DNA of 64,000 nt from Alphaproteobacteria bacterium 65-37 (GTDB lineage Bacteria > Pseudomonadota > Alphaproteobacteria > Reyranellales > Reyranellaceae). Under the pieces are notes generated by a model that saw only the letters and a list, made by a program, of their open reading frames with translations, was not told where the DNA came from and did not search any database. This document shows positions 17,707 to 25,520 of the stretch, one piece after another; within the stretch, counting starts at the first letter, position 1, and every line of letters starts with the position of its first letter. Where the stretch lies: positions 62,001 to 126,000 of the forward strand of contig MKRV01000286.1 in assembly GCA_001897995.1 (NCBI GenBank), in the 5' to 3' direction. Made by a program: the position numbers and the translations under genes.

Positions 17707-18918
17707 ATGCCCGTCGCGAACTCCCTGGTGGTCGTCGGCGCGGGTCAAGCCGCCGCCCAGCTCGTTGCCAGCCTTTCACAGGACGGCTACGCAGGTGAGG
17801 TGACGCTGATCGGCGACGAGCCGCACCTGCCCTATCAGCGTCCGCCGCTCTCCAAGAAAGTCCTCACCGGCGAGCTCACGCCCGACCGGCTCAGCGTCAA
17901 GCCGGCGGCGTTCTACGACAAGATCGGCACCCGTCTGCGCCTCGATGCGCGGGTCGAGCGCATCGACCGGGCGACAAAGGAAGTGACGCTGTCCGACGGG
18001 TCGCGGATCGGCTTCACCACCCTGGTGCTGGCCACCGGCAGCCGGGCCCGCACCCTCCCCCTGCAGGGCACCGGCCGAACCGCCACCTTCGTCCTGCGGA
18101 GCATCGCCGACGTCGCAGCGTTGCGCGCCCAGTTCGCCCCCGGCAAAGCGCTCGTCGTGATCGGCGGCGGCTATATCGGCCTCGAGCTCGCCGCCGTGGC
18201 GGTCAAGCAGGAGCTCGAGGTGACGGTGCTCGAGCAGGCACCGCGGGTGATGGCGCGGGGCGTCGGGCCGGTGGTATCGCGCTTCTACGAGCGACTGCAC
18301 CACGAGGAAGGGGTCCGGCTCTGCATGGGCAGCGTCGTCCACGGTGTCGAGGATGGCTGCGTCGTCTGCGCCGGCAGCGAGCATCGTGCCGACCTCGTGC
18401 TGATCGGCGCCGGCGCCGTGCCCAATGCGGAACTGGCCCGCGAGTCGGGGCTTGCCACCGAGAACGGGATCGTGGTCGATGCCGAGTGCCGCACGTCCGA
18501 CCCGGTGATCTACGCCATCGGCGATTGCGCGACCCAGCATCATCCGCTGGTTGGCCGGCGCCTGCGGCTGGAATCGGTGCACAACGCGCTCGAGCAGGCC
18601 CGCATCGCCAGCGCGTCGATCTGCGGCAAGCCGGCGCCCGCGGCGCAGGTCCCCTGGTTCTGGTCCGACCAGTATGACGTCAAGCTGCAGATGGCCGGCC
18701 TGTCGGACGGATACGATCAGGCGGTCGTGCGCGGCGATCCTGACCGCGGCCGGTCATTCGCCGTTTTCTACCTGCGCGACGGTGTTCTGATCGCGGTCGA
18801 CGCCGTCAACCGTCTGCCGGAGTTCATGATGTCGAAGCAGCTCATCGCCGGCCGAGCCCGGATCGACCCGGCGCGGCTCGGCGACGAAAGCATCGCGGTG
18901 AAGGACCTGAAAGGTTGA
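17707..18918 (+). CDS. FAD-dependent NAD(P)H:ferredoxin reductase of the dioxygenase system
   Basis: The 403-residue pyridine nucleotide-disulphide oxidoreductase-like protein has an N-terminal FAD-binding GAGQAA (residues 11-16), LPYQRPPLSKK, TLVLATGSRARTLP, and a second Rossmann motif VVIGGGYIGLELAAVA for NAD(P)H. DPVIYAIGDCA is the FAD-contact motif. It is of the putidaredoxin or rhodocoxin reductase type and passes electrons to the [2Fe-2S] ferredoxin encoded 11 bases downstream. As the only reductase in the island it may serve both oxygenase sets. Confidence 0.92.
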   Translation: MPVANSLVVVGAGQAAAQLVASLSQDGYAGEVTLIGDEPHLPYQRPPLSKKVLTGELTPDRLSVKPAAFYDKIGTRLRLDARVERIDRATKEVTLSDGSRIGFTTLVLATGSRARTLPLQGTGRTATFVLRSIADVAALRAQFAPGKALVVIGGGYIGLELAAVAVKQELEVTVLEQAPRVMARGVGPVVSRFYERLHHEEGVRLCMGSVVHGVEDGCVVCAGSEHRADLVLIGAGAVPNAELARESGLATENGIVVDAECRTSDPVIYAIGDCATQHHPLVGRRLRLESVHNALEQARIASASICGKPAPAAQVPWFWSDQYDVKLQMAGLSDGYDQAVVRGDPDRGRSFAVFYLRDGVLIAVDAVNRLPEFMMSKQLIAGRARIDPARLGDESIAVKDLKG

Positions 18919-18929
18919 GGAAGAAAAGC

Positions 18930-19250
18930 ATGGCGACGATCACATTCGAGGAACCGGACGGCACTCTGCGCAAGGTCGACCTGGCCGGCGGTCAGTCGAT
19001 CATGGAGGGGGCCGTTCGGGCGTCGGTCGCCGGCATCGACGCCGACTGTGGCGGCGCCTGCTCCTGCGCGACCTGCATGGTCTACGTGGCCGATGAGTGG
19101 TGCGATCGGCTGCCGCCCAAGGACGCGGCCGAAACGCAGATGCTGGAATTCTGCCCCCACGTGCAGGAGAACTCGCGCCTCACCTGCCAGATCCCGGTGA
19201 CCGATGCGCTGGACGGGCTGCGGGTCAAGGTACCACCTAGCCAGCACTGA
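18930..19250 (+). CDS. [2Fe-2S] ferredoxin, adrenodoxin/putidaredoxin type
   Basis: This is a 106-residue plant/adrenodoxin-like ferredoxin with cluster ligands Cys40-x5-Cys46-x2-Cys49 and Cys86 (DCGGACSCATC...LTCQIP). It shuttles electrons from the upstream reductase to the Rieske oxygenase. ATG 18930 has a GAGGAAG site 6-12 bases ahead; a TTG at 18915 in frame is less likely. No Rieske-type ferredoxin is present, so the system combines a GR-type reductase with a putidaredoxin-type carrier. Confidence 0.93.
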   Translation: MATITFEEPDGTLRKVDLAGGQSIMEGAVRASVAGIDADCGGACSCATCMVYVADEWCDRLPPKDAAETQMLEFCPHVQENSRLTCQIPVTDALDGLRVKVPPSQH

Positions 19251-19252
19251 CG

Positions 19253-19274
19253 GAGCCCAAAAAAAGGGGGGCTC
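19253..19274. terminator. Short hairpin between convergent genes
   Basis: GAGCCC and GGGCTC flank an A/G-rich loop between the ferredoxin stop and the convergent SDR stop. Read on the minus strand, the loop is T-rich rather than the tail, so terminator function is weakly supported. Confidence 0.35.
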
Positions 19275-20121
19275 AGATCATGGCCATACCGCCGCTGACA
19301 CCGATATGCTGGCCGGTGACGAACGAGGCCTCCGGCGCACCGAAATAGGCGACGGCGGAAGCGACCTCGGTGGGATGCGACGGGCGGCCCATGCTGATGC
19401 CACGCTGTCCCACGATCTTTGCCAGCTCCTCCAGGACGCCCGGACCGGTCCAGCTCGGGTCGCGATAGCTCTCCGCGGGCGGATCGGGATCGCCGTCCGC
19501 TGCAGTCTCGATGCCGCCCGGCGAGACGCAGTTGACGGTGATGCCCTGTGCGATCGTTTCGCCCGCGAGCGTGACGGTCAGGCCGACCATCGAGCCCTTG
19601 CCGACGCCCGCCAGCAGGGTATGGAACGGTGCGCCGGTACGCCAGGCCTCGCCCGCGATATTGACGATGCGGCCATAGCGGCGCTCGATCATGTGCGGCA
19701 GCACCGCCTTGCAGCACCGCAAGGTGTTCCAGACATTCCAGTCGACCGCCTTCTGCAACAGGTCCTCGGTGAAATCGACGAGCCGCAGGCGGATGAGTGC
19801 AGCGGCGTTGTTGACCAGCGTATCGATCCGCCCAAACTCGCCAAGCGTGCGCGCCACCATATCGTCGGCCACACCTTCGCGGCTGAGATCACCGGCGACC
19901 GCGAGGAAAGACTGGCCCGTCTCCTCCTGCAAGAGCCGCGCGGTGCGCTTCACCCGCGCCTCCTGGATATCGGCCACGACGACCTTGGCCCCCTCCTCCG
20001 CCAGCCGCCGCGCGATCACGCGGCCAAGCCCCTGCGCTGCGCCGGTGACGATCGCCACTCGACCGTCGTAGCGGCGGCACTCGGTCTTCACGGCATAAGG
20101 CAGTGTCCTCAGGCCGGTCAT
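19273..20121 (-). CDS. SDR-family protein lacking the catalytic Ser and Tyr
   Basis: The 282-residue protein keeps the SDR nucleotide loop TGAAQGLG (26-33), NNAA (104-107) and the structural Asn129. At the active site VNIAGEAW replaces the usual Ser segment. LLAGVGKGS keeps Lys175 but has Ala171 where Tyr of YxxxK is expected. It ends in a normal substrate-loop and QHIGVSGGMAMI. It may bind a dinucleotide without classical dehydrogenase chemistry, or use another acid/base residue. Its start overlaps the stop of the amidohydrolase gene (ATGA), so the two are coupled. Confidence 0.75.
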   Translation of the reverse strand: MTGLRTLPYAVKTECRRYDGRVAIVTGAAQGLGRVIARRLAEEGAKVVVADIQEARVKRTARLLQEETGQSFLAVAGDLSREGVADDMVARTLGEFGRIDTLVNNAAALIRLRLVDFTEDLLQKAVDWNVWNTLRCCKAVLPHMIERRYGRIVNIAGEAWRTGAPFHTLLAGVGKGSMVGLTVTLAGETIAQGITVNCVSPGGIETAADGDPDPPAESYRDPSWTGPGVLEELAKIVGQRGISMGRPSHPTEVASAVAYFGAPEASFVTGQHIGVSGGMAMI

Positions 20122-21122
20122 GCCGTCTCGCCGAGGAAGCGCCGGGCATTGCCGGAGAGAACGAGGTCGCGATCGGCGGCCGACAGCCCCAGCCGCTCGA
20201 CCGCCGCCACCGGTTCGGTCTCCTCGATGGTGAACGGATGGTCGGTGCCGATGCAGAGCTGCGTCACGCCGAACCGCTCGACCAGGAAGCGCAGGGTGTC
20301 CGTGTCGTAGACCAGCGTGTCGTAATAGAGCCGCCGCGCCAGCTCGGCCGGCGAGCCACCGGTCGCGTCCCTCAGGCCGGGCATCATCTTCCAGCCGTGC
20401 AGGAAGCGCGGCAGCACCAGGGCGAACACGCCGCCACCATGGCTGAAGGCGATGCGCAGCCTCGGATGCCGGCCGATGATGCCGGCCATCATCAGCGACA
20501 CGATCGCGGTCGAGGTCTCGCACGGAAACAGCGCCAGCGCCGGCATGTTGGGTGGACCGACCAGCCGCTCCGTGCCTGCCGGATGCAGGGCGTGCACGAA
20601 GATCGCCGCCCCCAGCCGCTCGGCCGCCGCGAAGAACGCCGCATAGCGCTTGTCGCCGATCGACACGCCGTTGACGTTGGTGCCGATCTCCACGCCCTTG
20701 AAGCCCATCGCCATCAGCCGTTCGAGTTCGACGACCGCGCGATCGGGATCCTGCAGCGGTACCATGCCGAGGCCGGCAAACCGGCCCTTGCCGTCCGAGA
20801 CCATCGTCGCGATCGTGTCGTTGACGTGCCGACCGAGTGCTTCGGCGTCTTCCGGTTCGAGCCAGTAGGACAGCAGCTCCGGCATGGGCGACAGTACCTG
20901 GCACTCGACCCGCGCCGCCTCCATTGCCTCGAGGCGCCGCTCGAGACTCCAACTGTGGTCGCTTACGGTGCGGAACACCTTGCCGGCGATCATGACGTTG
21001 CAGTGGTGGCAGTCGTGTGCCGGTGCCATCGACGGCCAGCGTACATTGGCGTGGCGGCCGGCATAGGCGGGAAAGCTCGCCGGCACGATATGCGTATGGA
21101 TGTCGGTCGTGCCCGTCGTCAT
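20118..21122 (-). CDS. ACMSD-like amidohydrolase (metal-dependent decarboxylase or hydrolase)
   Basis: This 334-residue TIM-barrel amidohydrolase has the metal-binding HxH in TDIHTHIVP (His9, His11), FVHALHP, FSHGGG and GTDHPF, the layout of the aminocarboxymuconate-semialdehyde decarboxylase group. Relatives decarboxylate ring-cleavage products or aromatic acids, or hydrolyse lactones; all fit this island. GAGGGAACGA precedes ATG 21122; the upstream open frame has no such site. It is divergent from the SDR/GntR/Rieske operon at 21175. Confidence 0.85.
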   Translation of the reverse strand: MTTGTTDIHTHIVPASFPAYAGRHANVRWPSMAPAHDCHHCNVMIAGKVFRTVSDHSWSLERRLEAMEAARVECQVLSPMPELLSYWLEPEDAEALGRHVNDTIATMVSDGKGRFAGLGMVPLQDPDRAVVELERLMAMGFKGVEIGTNVNGVSIGDKRYAAFFAAAERLGAAIFVHALHPAGTERLVGPPNMPALALFPCETSTAIVSLMMAGIIGRHPRLRIAFSHGGGVFALVLPRFLHGWKMMPGLRDATGGSPAELARRLYYDTLVYDTDTLRFLVERFGVTQLCIGTDHPFTIEETEPVAAVERLGLSAADRDLVLSGNARRFLGETA

Positions 21123-21174
21123 TCGTTCCCTCGATATCTTTGCTGTATCGTGCGGCGACGTTATGGGAGTTCGG
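21123..21174. promoter_or_regulatory. Short divergent promoter region
   Basis: Fifty-two bases separate the amidohydrolase and SDR start codons. They must hold both ribosome-binding sites and either overlapping promoters or signals within the coding ends. I see no clear palindrome. Confidence 0.4.
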
Positions 21175-21987
21175 ATGAAACTCAAAGACAAAGTCGCCCT
21201 CGTCACCGGCACCAGTCCCAATATCGGCGGCGGCATCGCCGAAGGCCTCGCAGCGGAAGGCGCAGCGCTGGTCTGTGTCGATGCGATGGCGGCGAACGCC
21301 ACCGACTGCGCGAACTATCTGAAGAGCACCGGCGCCCAGGCGCTCGCCGTCACCTGCGACGTCACTGCCGAAGCCGAGGTCGCCGCCGCGGTGCAGAAGG
21401 CCTGCGATACCTTCGGCCGGATCGACGTGCTGGTGAACAACGCCGTCGTCTTCAACAAGAAAGGCGTGCTCACCATGCCGCTCGAGGATTGGCGCCGGCA
21501 GATCGACGTGATCCTGACCGGCGCCTTCCTGTTCACCAAGCATGCCGCACGTTCGATGATCGACCGCCAGGTGCGCGGCAGCATCCTCAACATCATCTCG
21601 ACCGCCGGCCACCAGGGCGAGCCCAACAATATCGGCTATTCGACGGCCAAAAGCGGCCTGATCAACTTCACCCGCTCCGCCGCGATGGAACTGGTCAAGC
21701 ACGGCATCCGGGTCAACAGCCTGACGCCGACCGCGACCGACCCGTCCGAATCGGCGGAGCGCGCCCAGCGCTGGGGCCGCGCGGCGCCCGATCTTTCGGC
21801 GGTGAAACCGATCTTCGAGATGTATCGCAGCCGCATCCCGATGCAGAAGTTGCCCAAGCCCAGTGACTATGGCCGCGCCGCCGCCTTCATCGTCTCGACG
21901 GAAGCCGAGATGATGACCGGCACTGACCTGCGCATCGATGCCGGCGCCATCGCCCGCTACTGGCCGTGGGATCCGGCCGCCTCGTGA
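21175..21987 (+). CDS. SDR-family dehydrogenase (twin of the gene at 14342)
   Basis: The 270-residue SDR shares with the protein at 14342 the loop TGTSPNIGGGIAEGLAAEGA, FNKKGVL, GAFLFTKHAAR, IISTAGHQGEP, YSTAK and the RYW.WDP C-terminus. The catalytic Ser, Tyr and Lys are all present. Start 21175 follows GGGAG; ATG 21163 in the same frame is possible. The GntR gene begins within its stop codon (GTGA), so it heads the operon SDR-gntR-bug-alpha-beta-VOC. Its probable role is rearomatising the diol from the second Rieske oxygenase. Confidence 0.85.
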   Translation: MKLKDKVALVTGTSPNIGGGIAEGLAAEGAALVCVDAMAANATDCANYLKSTGAQALAVTCDVTAEAEVAAAVQKACDTFGRIDVLVNNAVVFNKKGVLTMPLEDWRRQIDVILTGAFLFTKHAARSMIDRQVRGSILNIISTAGHQGEPNNIGYSTAKSGLINFTRSAAMELVKHGIRVNSLTPTATDPSESAERAQRWGRAAPDLSAVKPIFEMYRSRIPMQKLPKPSDYGRAAAFIVSTEAEMMTGTDLRIDAGAIARYWPWDPAAS

Positions 21988-22700
21988 CGCGCGCCGCCAA
22001 GCCGAAACCGCGCGCCTTCGAGGAGATCTGCGAGCGCATCCGCCGGCAACTCGCGACCGGCAGACTGAAGCCCGGCGACAAGCTGCCGGCCGAACGCGAG
22101 CTCGCCGAGCAGCTCAAGGTGAGCCGTGCGGCACTGCGCGAGGCGCTGCGCAGCCTGGAGATCGCCGGCGTGATCGCACTCAAGAAAGGCGTGAAAGGCG
22201 GCGCCTTCGTGCAGTCGGGCGATCCCGCCAACATGACGCGGGTCATGCAGGACCTTGTGCATCTCGGGGCGATCTCACTCGGCGACCTCACCGAGGCGCG
22301 ACTGCTGATCCAGAGCGGCGTCGTGTGGCTGGCCTGCGAGCGCGCCACCGAGGCCGACATCGACGCGATCGGCCGCAACATCGAACGCACGGCGGAGATG
22401 TCGCGACTGGGCCGCGGCGAGGAACGCCGCGCCGCCATCGCGGAGTTTTACCGGCTGCTGGCACTGGCGACACGCAACGAAGTGCTGAAGATCCTGGTCG
22501 ATTCCATCACCGACATTCTCGTCCGCTTCCTGCGCGGCGTGCCGGAGGATATCGAGCTGCCCGGCCTGATCGCTCATCGCCGCCGCTTCTTCCGATATCT
22601 CAAGGCACGCGATTCCGCCAATGCCACCAAGGAGTTGGAGCGCCATCTGAAAGAGCTGCACGATCATCTCGCCAGCCGGAGTCGACAAGAAATGGTCTGA
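21984..22700 (+). CDS. GntR-family (FadR subfamily) transcriptional regulator
   Basis: The 238-residue protein has a winged HTH (ICERIRRQLATGRLKPGDKLPAERELAEQLKVSRAALREALRSLEIAGVI) and a C-terminal all-helical FCD-type effector domain. The FCD domain usually binds carboxylic acids. The GTG at 21984 overlaps the SDR stop by four bases; another GTG at 21966 is in frame. A perfect 15-bp palindrome over its own 3' end (22691-22705) is the likely operator for the downstream transporter and oxygenase genes. Confidence 0.9.
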   Translation: MTRAAKPKPRAFEEICERIRRQLATGRLKPGDKLPAERELAEQLKVSRAALREALRSLEIAGVIALKKGVKGGAFVQSGDPANMTRVMQDLVHLGAISLGDLTEARLLIQSGVVWLACERATEADIDAIGRNIERTAEMSRLGRGEERRAAIAEFYRLLALATRNEVLKILVDSITDILVRFLRGVPEDIELPGLIAHRRRFFRYLKARDSANATKELERHLKELHDHLASRSRQEMV

Positions 22701-22705
22701 CCATT
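22691..22705. promoter_or_regulatory. Probable GntR/FadR-type operator
   Basis: AATGGTCTGACCATT is a perfect palindrome (7-bp arms, one central base). It spans the stop codon of the gntR gene and lies 31 bases before the Bug gene. The core TGGTCnGACCA matches the established operator form of FadR-subfamily regulators, so local control of the bug-Rieske genes by the adjacent regulator is likely. Confidence 0.75.
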
Positions 22706-22735
22706 ACAGTGGCGGGCAATAAGACGGAGGAAACG

Positions 22736-23701
22736 TTGCTCGCTCGCATTGCGCTGGGCCTTCTGGCCCTGCTGATCGGGCTGCCCGCTGCGGCGCAGGG
22801 ATGGCCAGACAAGCCGGTGAAGATTGTGCTGGGCGTTCCGCCGGGAGGCGGGCTGGACGTGCTGGTGCGCGGCATGGCCGCCGAGCTTTCGACCAAGTGG
22901 GGCAAGGCCGTCGTGGTCGACAACAAGCCCGGCGCCAGCGGCATGATCGCAGCCGAGAGCATCGCCAACGCCAGCCCCGACGGCTATTCGCTGCTGGCGA
23001 CGACCGACCAGATCTATCTCGGCAACCGCTTCGCGTTCAAGAGCCCGCCCTACGATCCCGACAAGAGCTTCGCCAACATCACCATCATGGCGCGGGCCGA
23101 GCAGTTCCTGCTCGCCAATCCCCAGGTCGAGGCCAGGACGCTCGCCGACCTGATCGCCGCCGGCAGGCAGAAGCCCGGGTCGCTCGCTTATGGCAGTTGG
23201 GGCGACGGCAGTCCGCCCCACCTCGTCTACGAGACGCTGAACCGGAACGCCGGCACCAAGTTCCTCCACGTGCCCTACAAGGGCGTGGCACCGGTGCTGA
23301 ACGCGCTCACCGGCAACGAAGTGCAGCTCTCGGTCGGCAGCAGCGGCGTCGCCGGCAGCCTGCTGCGAGCCGGCAAGCTGCAAGCGCTGGCAATCGCGGC
23401 CAAGCAGCGCTCGCCGCTTTTTCCCGAAGTGCCGACCACGGCCGAGCTCGGCCATGCCGACATCCAGGCTTTCATCTGGTTCGGCCTCGCGGCACCGGCC
23501 GGCACGCCGCGCCCGATCGTCGACAAGATCAGCGCCGACGTGCGCGAGGTGCTGAAACAGCCGGCCTTTACCGAACGCTTCATCACCACGCCGGGCTGGA
23601 CGGTGATCGGCACCGATCCGGCGGAAACCGACCAGACCATCCGCAACGAGCTGCCGATCATCCGTGAAATGACCGCAGCCGCCGGCGTCAAGCCTCAGTG
23701 A
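22736..23701 (+). CDS. Bug-family (TctC-like) periplasmic solute-binding protein
   Basis: The 321-residue receptor has a signal peptide (LARIALGLLALLIGLPAAAQ) and family blocks IVLGVPPGGGLDVLVRG, VVDNKPGASGMIAAE and HVPYKGVAPVLNALTG. The start is taken as TTG 22736 because GGAGGAAACG stands just before it and the signal peptide begins there. No ATG is available nearby. Between the GntR operator and the Rieske genes, it probably binds the aromatic acid that the operon degrades. No TctAB membrane partner is in the window. Confidence 0.88.
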   Translation: MLARIALGLLALLIGLPAAAQGWPDKPVKIVLGVPPGGGLDVLVRGMAAELSTKWGKAVVVDNKPGASGMIAAESIANASPDGYSLLATTDQIYLGNRFAFKSPPYDPDKSFANITIMARAEQFLLANPQVEARTLADLIAAGRQKPGSLAYGSWGDGSPPHLVYETLNRNAGTKFLHVPYKGVAPVLNALTGNEVQLSVGSSGVAGSLLRAGKLQALAIAAKQRSPLFPEVPTTAELGHADIQAFIWFGLAAPAGTPRPIVDKISADVREVLKQPAFTERFITTPGWTVIGTDPAETDQTIRNELPIIREMTAAAGVKPQ

Positions 23702-23741
23702 TGGGCCCAATGACGGGCACCAGCAAAGGAAGGAGCAGGCC

Positions 23742-25028
23742 ATGCAACTGTCCGACCTCATCATCGACGACCGACACCAGGCACGCTTCAAGGTCCATCG
23801 CAGCGCCTTCGTGTCCGACGAAATCCTGGCGCTGGAGCGCGAGCGCGTGTTCAGCAAGTGCTGGCTCTATCTCGGCCACAGTTCGGAGCTGAAGAAGCCC
23901 GGCGACTTCATCTCGCGGCGGGTCGGCGGCCGACCGCTGCTCTACACCCGCGGCAAGGACAACGCGCTGCACGCGCTCTACAACACCTGCCCGCATCGCG
24001 GCGCGCTGGTCTGCCGCGAGCGATCGGGCAACCGCCGCGCCTTTACCTGCGGCTACCACGCCTGGACGTTCGACGATTGCGGCCGCTTCCTCGGCATGCC
24101 CGGGCGCGAGGCGTTGCCGCCGGAGGCGACCGAGGATGGCAAGCTCGACCTCGTCGAGGTCGAACGCATGGAGGAGTTCCGCGGCTTCGTCTTCGTCTGC
24201 TTCGACAGGAACGCGATGCCGCTACGCGACTATCTCGCCGGCGCGGCCGAATATCTCGAATACGTCGCCGACCAGGGCCGCGACGGTATGGAGATCGTGA
24301 CCGGCACGCAGGACTACTGCGTAAACGCCAACTGGAAGCTGCTGCAGGAGAATTCGGCAGACGGCTATCACGGCGTGCCGACCCATTCGACCTACTTCGA
24401 CTACATCCGCTCGCGCGACAACTCCAACTTCGGCGGCATGAATGCCAAGGGATGGGTGAAGAATCTCGGCAATGGCCATGCCGTGTCGGAATCGATCGGC
24501 CTGCTGCCCTGGGGCCGGCCTTACGCCCGCTGGGCGCCGGGTTGGGGCGAGGAGGCGAAGGCCGAGGTCGAAACCCTGAACAGGGAGATCATGCAGCGGC
24601 TGGGCCCGGAGCGCGGCAACGTCGTCGCCAACGGCGACCGCAATCTCCTGATCTTCCCCAACCTCGTCGTCAACGACGTGATGGCGACGACCATCCGCAC
24701 CTTCTATCCGGTACGGCCGGACCACATGGAGGTGAGTGCCTGGTGCATTGCGCCAACCGGCGAATCCGAAAGCTCGCGCGACCGACGCCTGCGCAACTTC
24801 GTGGAGTTCCTCGGGCCGGCCGGCTTCGCCACGCCCGACGATGTCGAGATGCTGGAACTCTGCCAGCGCGGCTATGCCAATGCGGCATCCGCCCCCTACA
24901 ACGACCTGTCGCGCGGCATGCTGAGCAACGCCCCGACCAAGACCGACGAGCTGCAGATGCGCACGTTCTGGCGGCGCTGGCACCAGCTCGTGGCCGACGA
25001 CGCCGCCCGCGAGCTGACAGGACCGTGA
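23742..25028 (+). CDS. Rieske aromatic-ring-hydroxylating dioxygenase, alpha subunit (second set)
   Basis: The 428-residue catalytic subunit has the Rieske site CPHRGA...CGYHAW (Cys83, His85, Cys103, His106) and the iron motif NSADGYHGVPTHSTYFDY (Asp207, His210, His215). It is a paralogue of the alpha subunit at 16339, sharing LGNGHAV, WGRP and GPxGFATPDD blocks. GGAAGGAGCAGGCC precedes ATG 23742. No electron-transfer genes accompany this set; the reductase and ferredoxin at 17707-19250 are the nearest candidates. Confidence 0.93.
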   Translation: MQLSDLIIDDRHQARFKVHRSAFVSDEILALERERVFSKCWLYLGHSSELKKPGDFISRRVGGRPLLYTRGKDNALHALYNTCPHRGALVCRERSGNRRAFTCGYHAWTFDDCGRFLGMPGREALPPEATEDGKLDLVEVERMEEFRGFVFVCFDRNAMPLRDYLAGAAEYLEYVADQGRDGMEIVTGTQDYCVNANWKLLQENSADGYHGVPTHSTYFDYIRSRDNSNFGGMNAKGWVKNLGNGHAVSESIGLLPWGRPYARWAPGWGEEAKAEVETLNREIMQRLGPERGNVVANGDRNLLIFPNLVVNDVMATTIRTFYPVRPDHMEVSAWCIAPTGESESSRDRRLRNFVEFLGPAGFATPDDVEMLELCQRGYANAASAPYNDLSRGMLSNAPTKTDELQMRTFWRRWHQLVADDAARELTGP

Positions 25029-25030
25029 CG

Positions 25031-25510
25031 ATGAAACTCTCCCGATCCGACGCCGAAGATTTCCTCATCCGGGAAACCGCGTTGCTCGATTCCTGGAAGC
25101 TGATGGAATGGGCCGACCTCTTCACGGAGGACGGCGAATACCTGGTGCCGGCGACCGACGATCCCGAAGGCAAGGCGGGAAAGTCGCTGTTCCTGATCTA
25201 CGACGACCGCCACCGGCTGGGCGAGCGCGCCAAGCGGCTCCTGAAGCCGACGGCGCATTCGGAGTTCCCCCATTCGCGGACCCGCCACATGATCAGCAAC
25301 GTGACGACGGCGGAGGGCGACAACGGAGCCATCCCGGTGAGCTGCAACTTCGTGGTCTTCCGCAGCCGCATGGAAGTGACCAACATCTATCCCGGCCACG
25401 CCGAATACCTGCTGGTGCAGGGAGGCGACGGGCTCAGGATCAGAAGCAAAAAGGCCGTGCTCGACGTCGACGCACTGCGGCCGCACGGCAAGATCAGCAT
25501 CATCCTCTGA
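25031..25510 (+). CDS. Aromatic-ring-hydroxylating dioxygenase, beta subunit (second set)
   Basis: The 159-residue NTF2-like subunit has DFLIRETALLDSWKLMEWADLFTEDGEYLVPATDD, TAHSEFPHSRTRHMISNV and a C-terminal RIRSKKAVLDVDAL. It is paralogous to the beta subunit at 15824 and partner of the alpha subunit 2 bases upstream. A GTG at 25025 overlapping the alpha stop is an alternative start adding two residues. The small gap indicates co-translation and fixed stoichiometry. Confidence 0.9.
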   Translation: MKLSRSDAEDFLIRETALLDSWKLMEWADLFTEDGEYLVPATDDPEGKAGKSLFLIYDDRHRLGERAKRLLKPTAHSEFPHSRTRHMISNVTTAEGDNGAIPVSCNFVVFRSRMEVTNIYPGHAEYLLVQGGDGLRIRSKKAVLDVDALRPHGKISIIL

Positions 25511-25520
25511 GGAGGCCACC

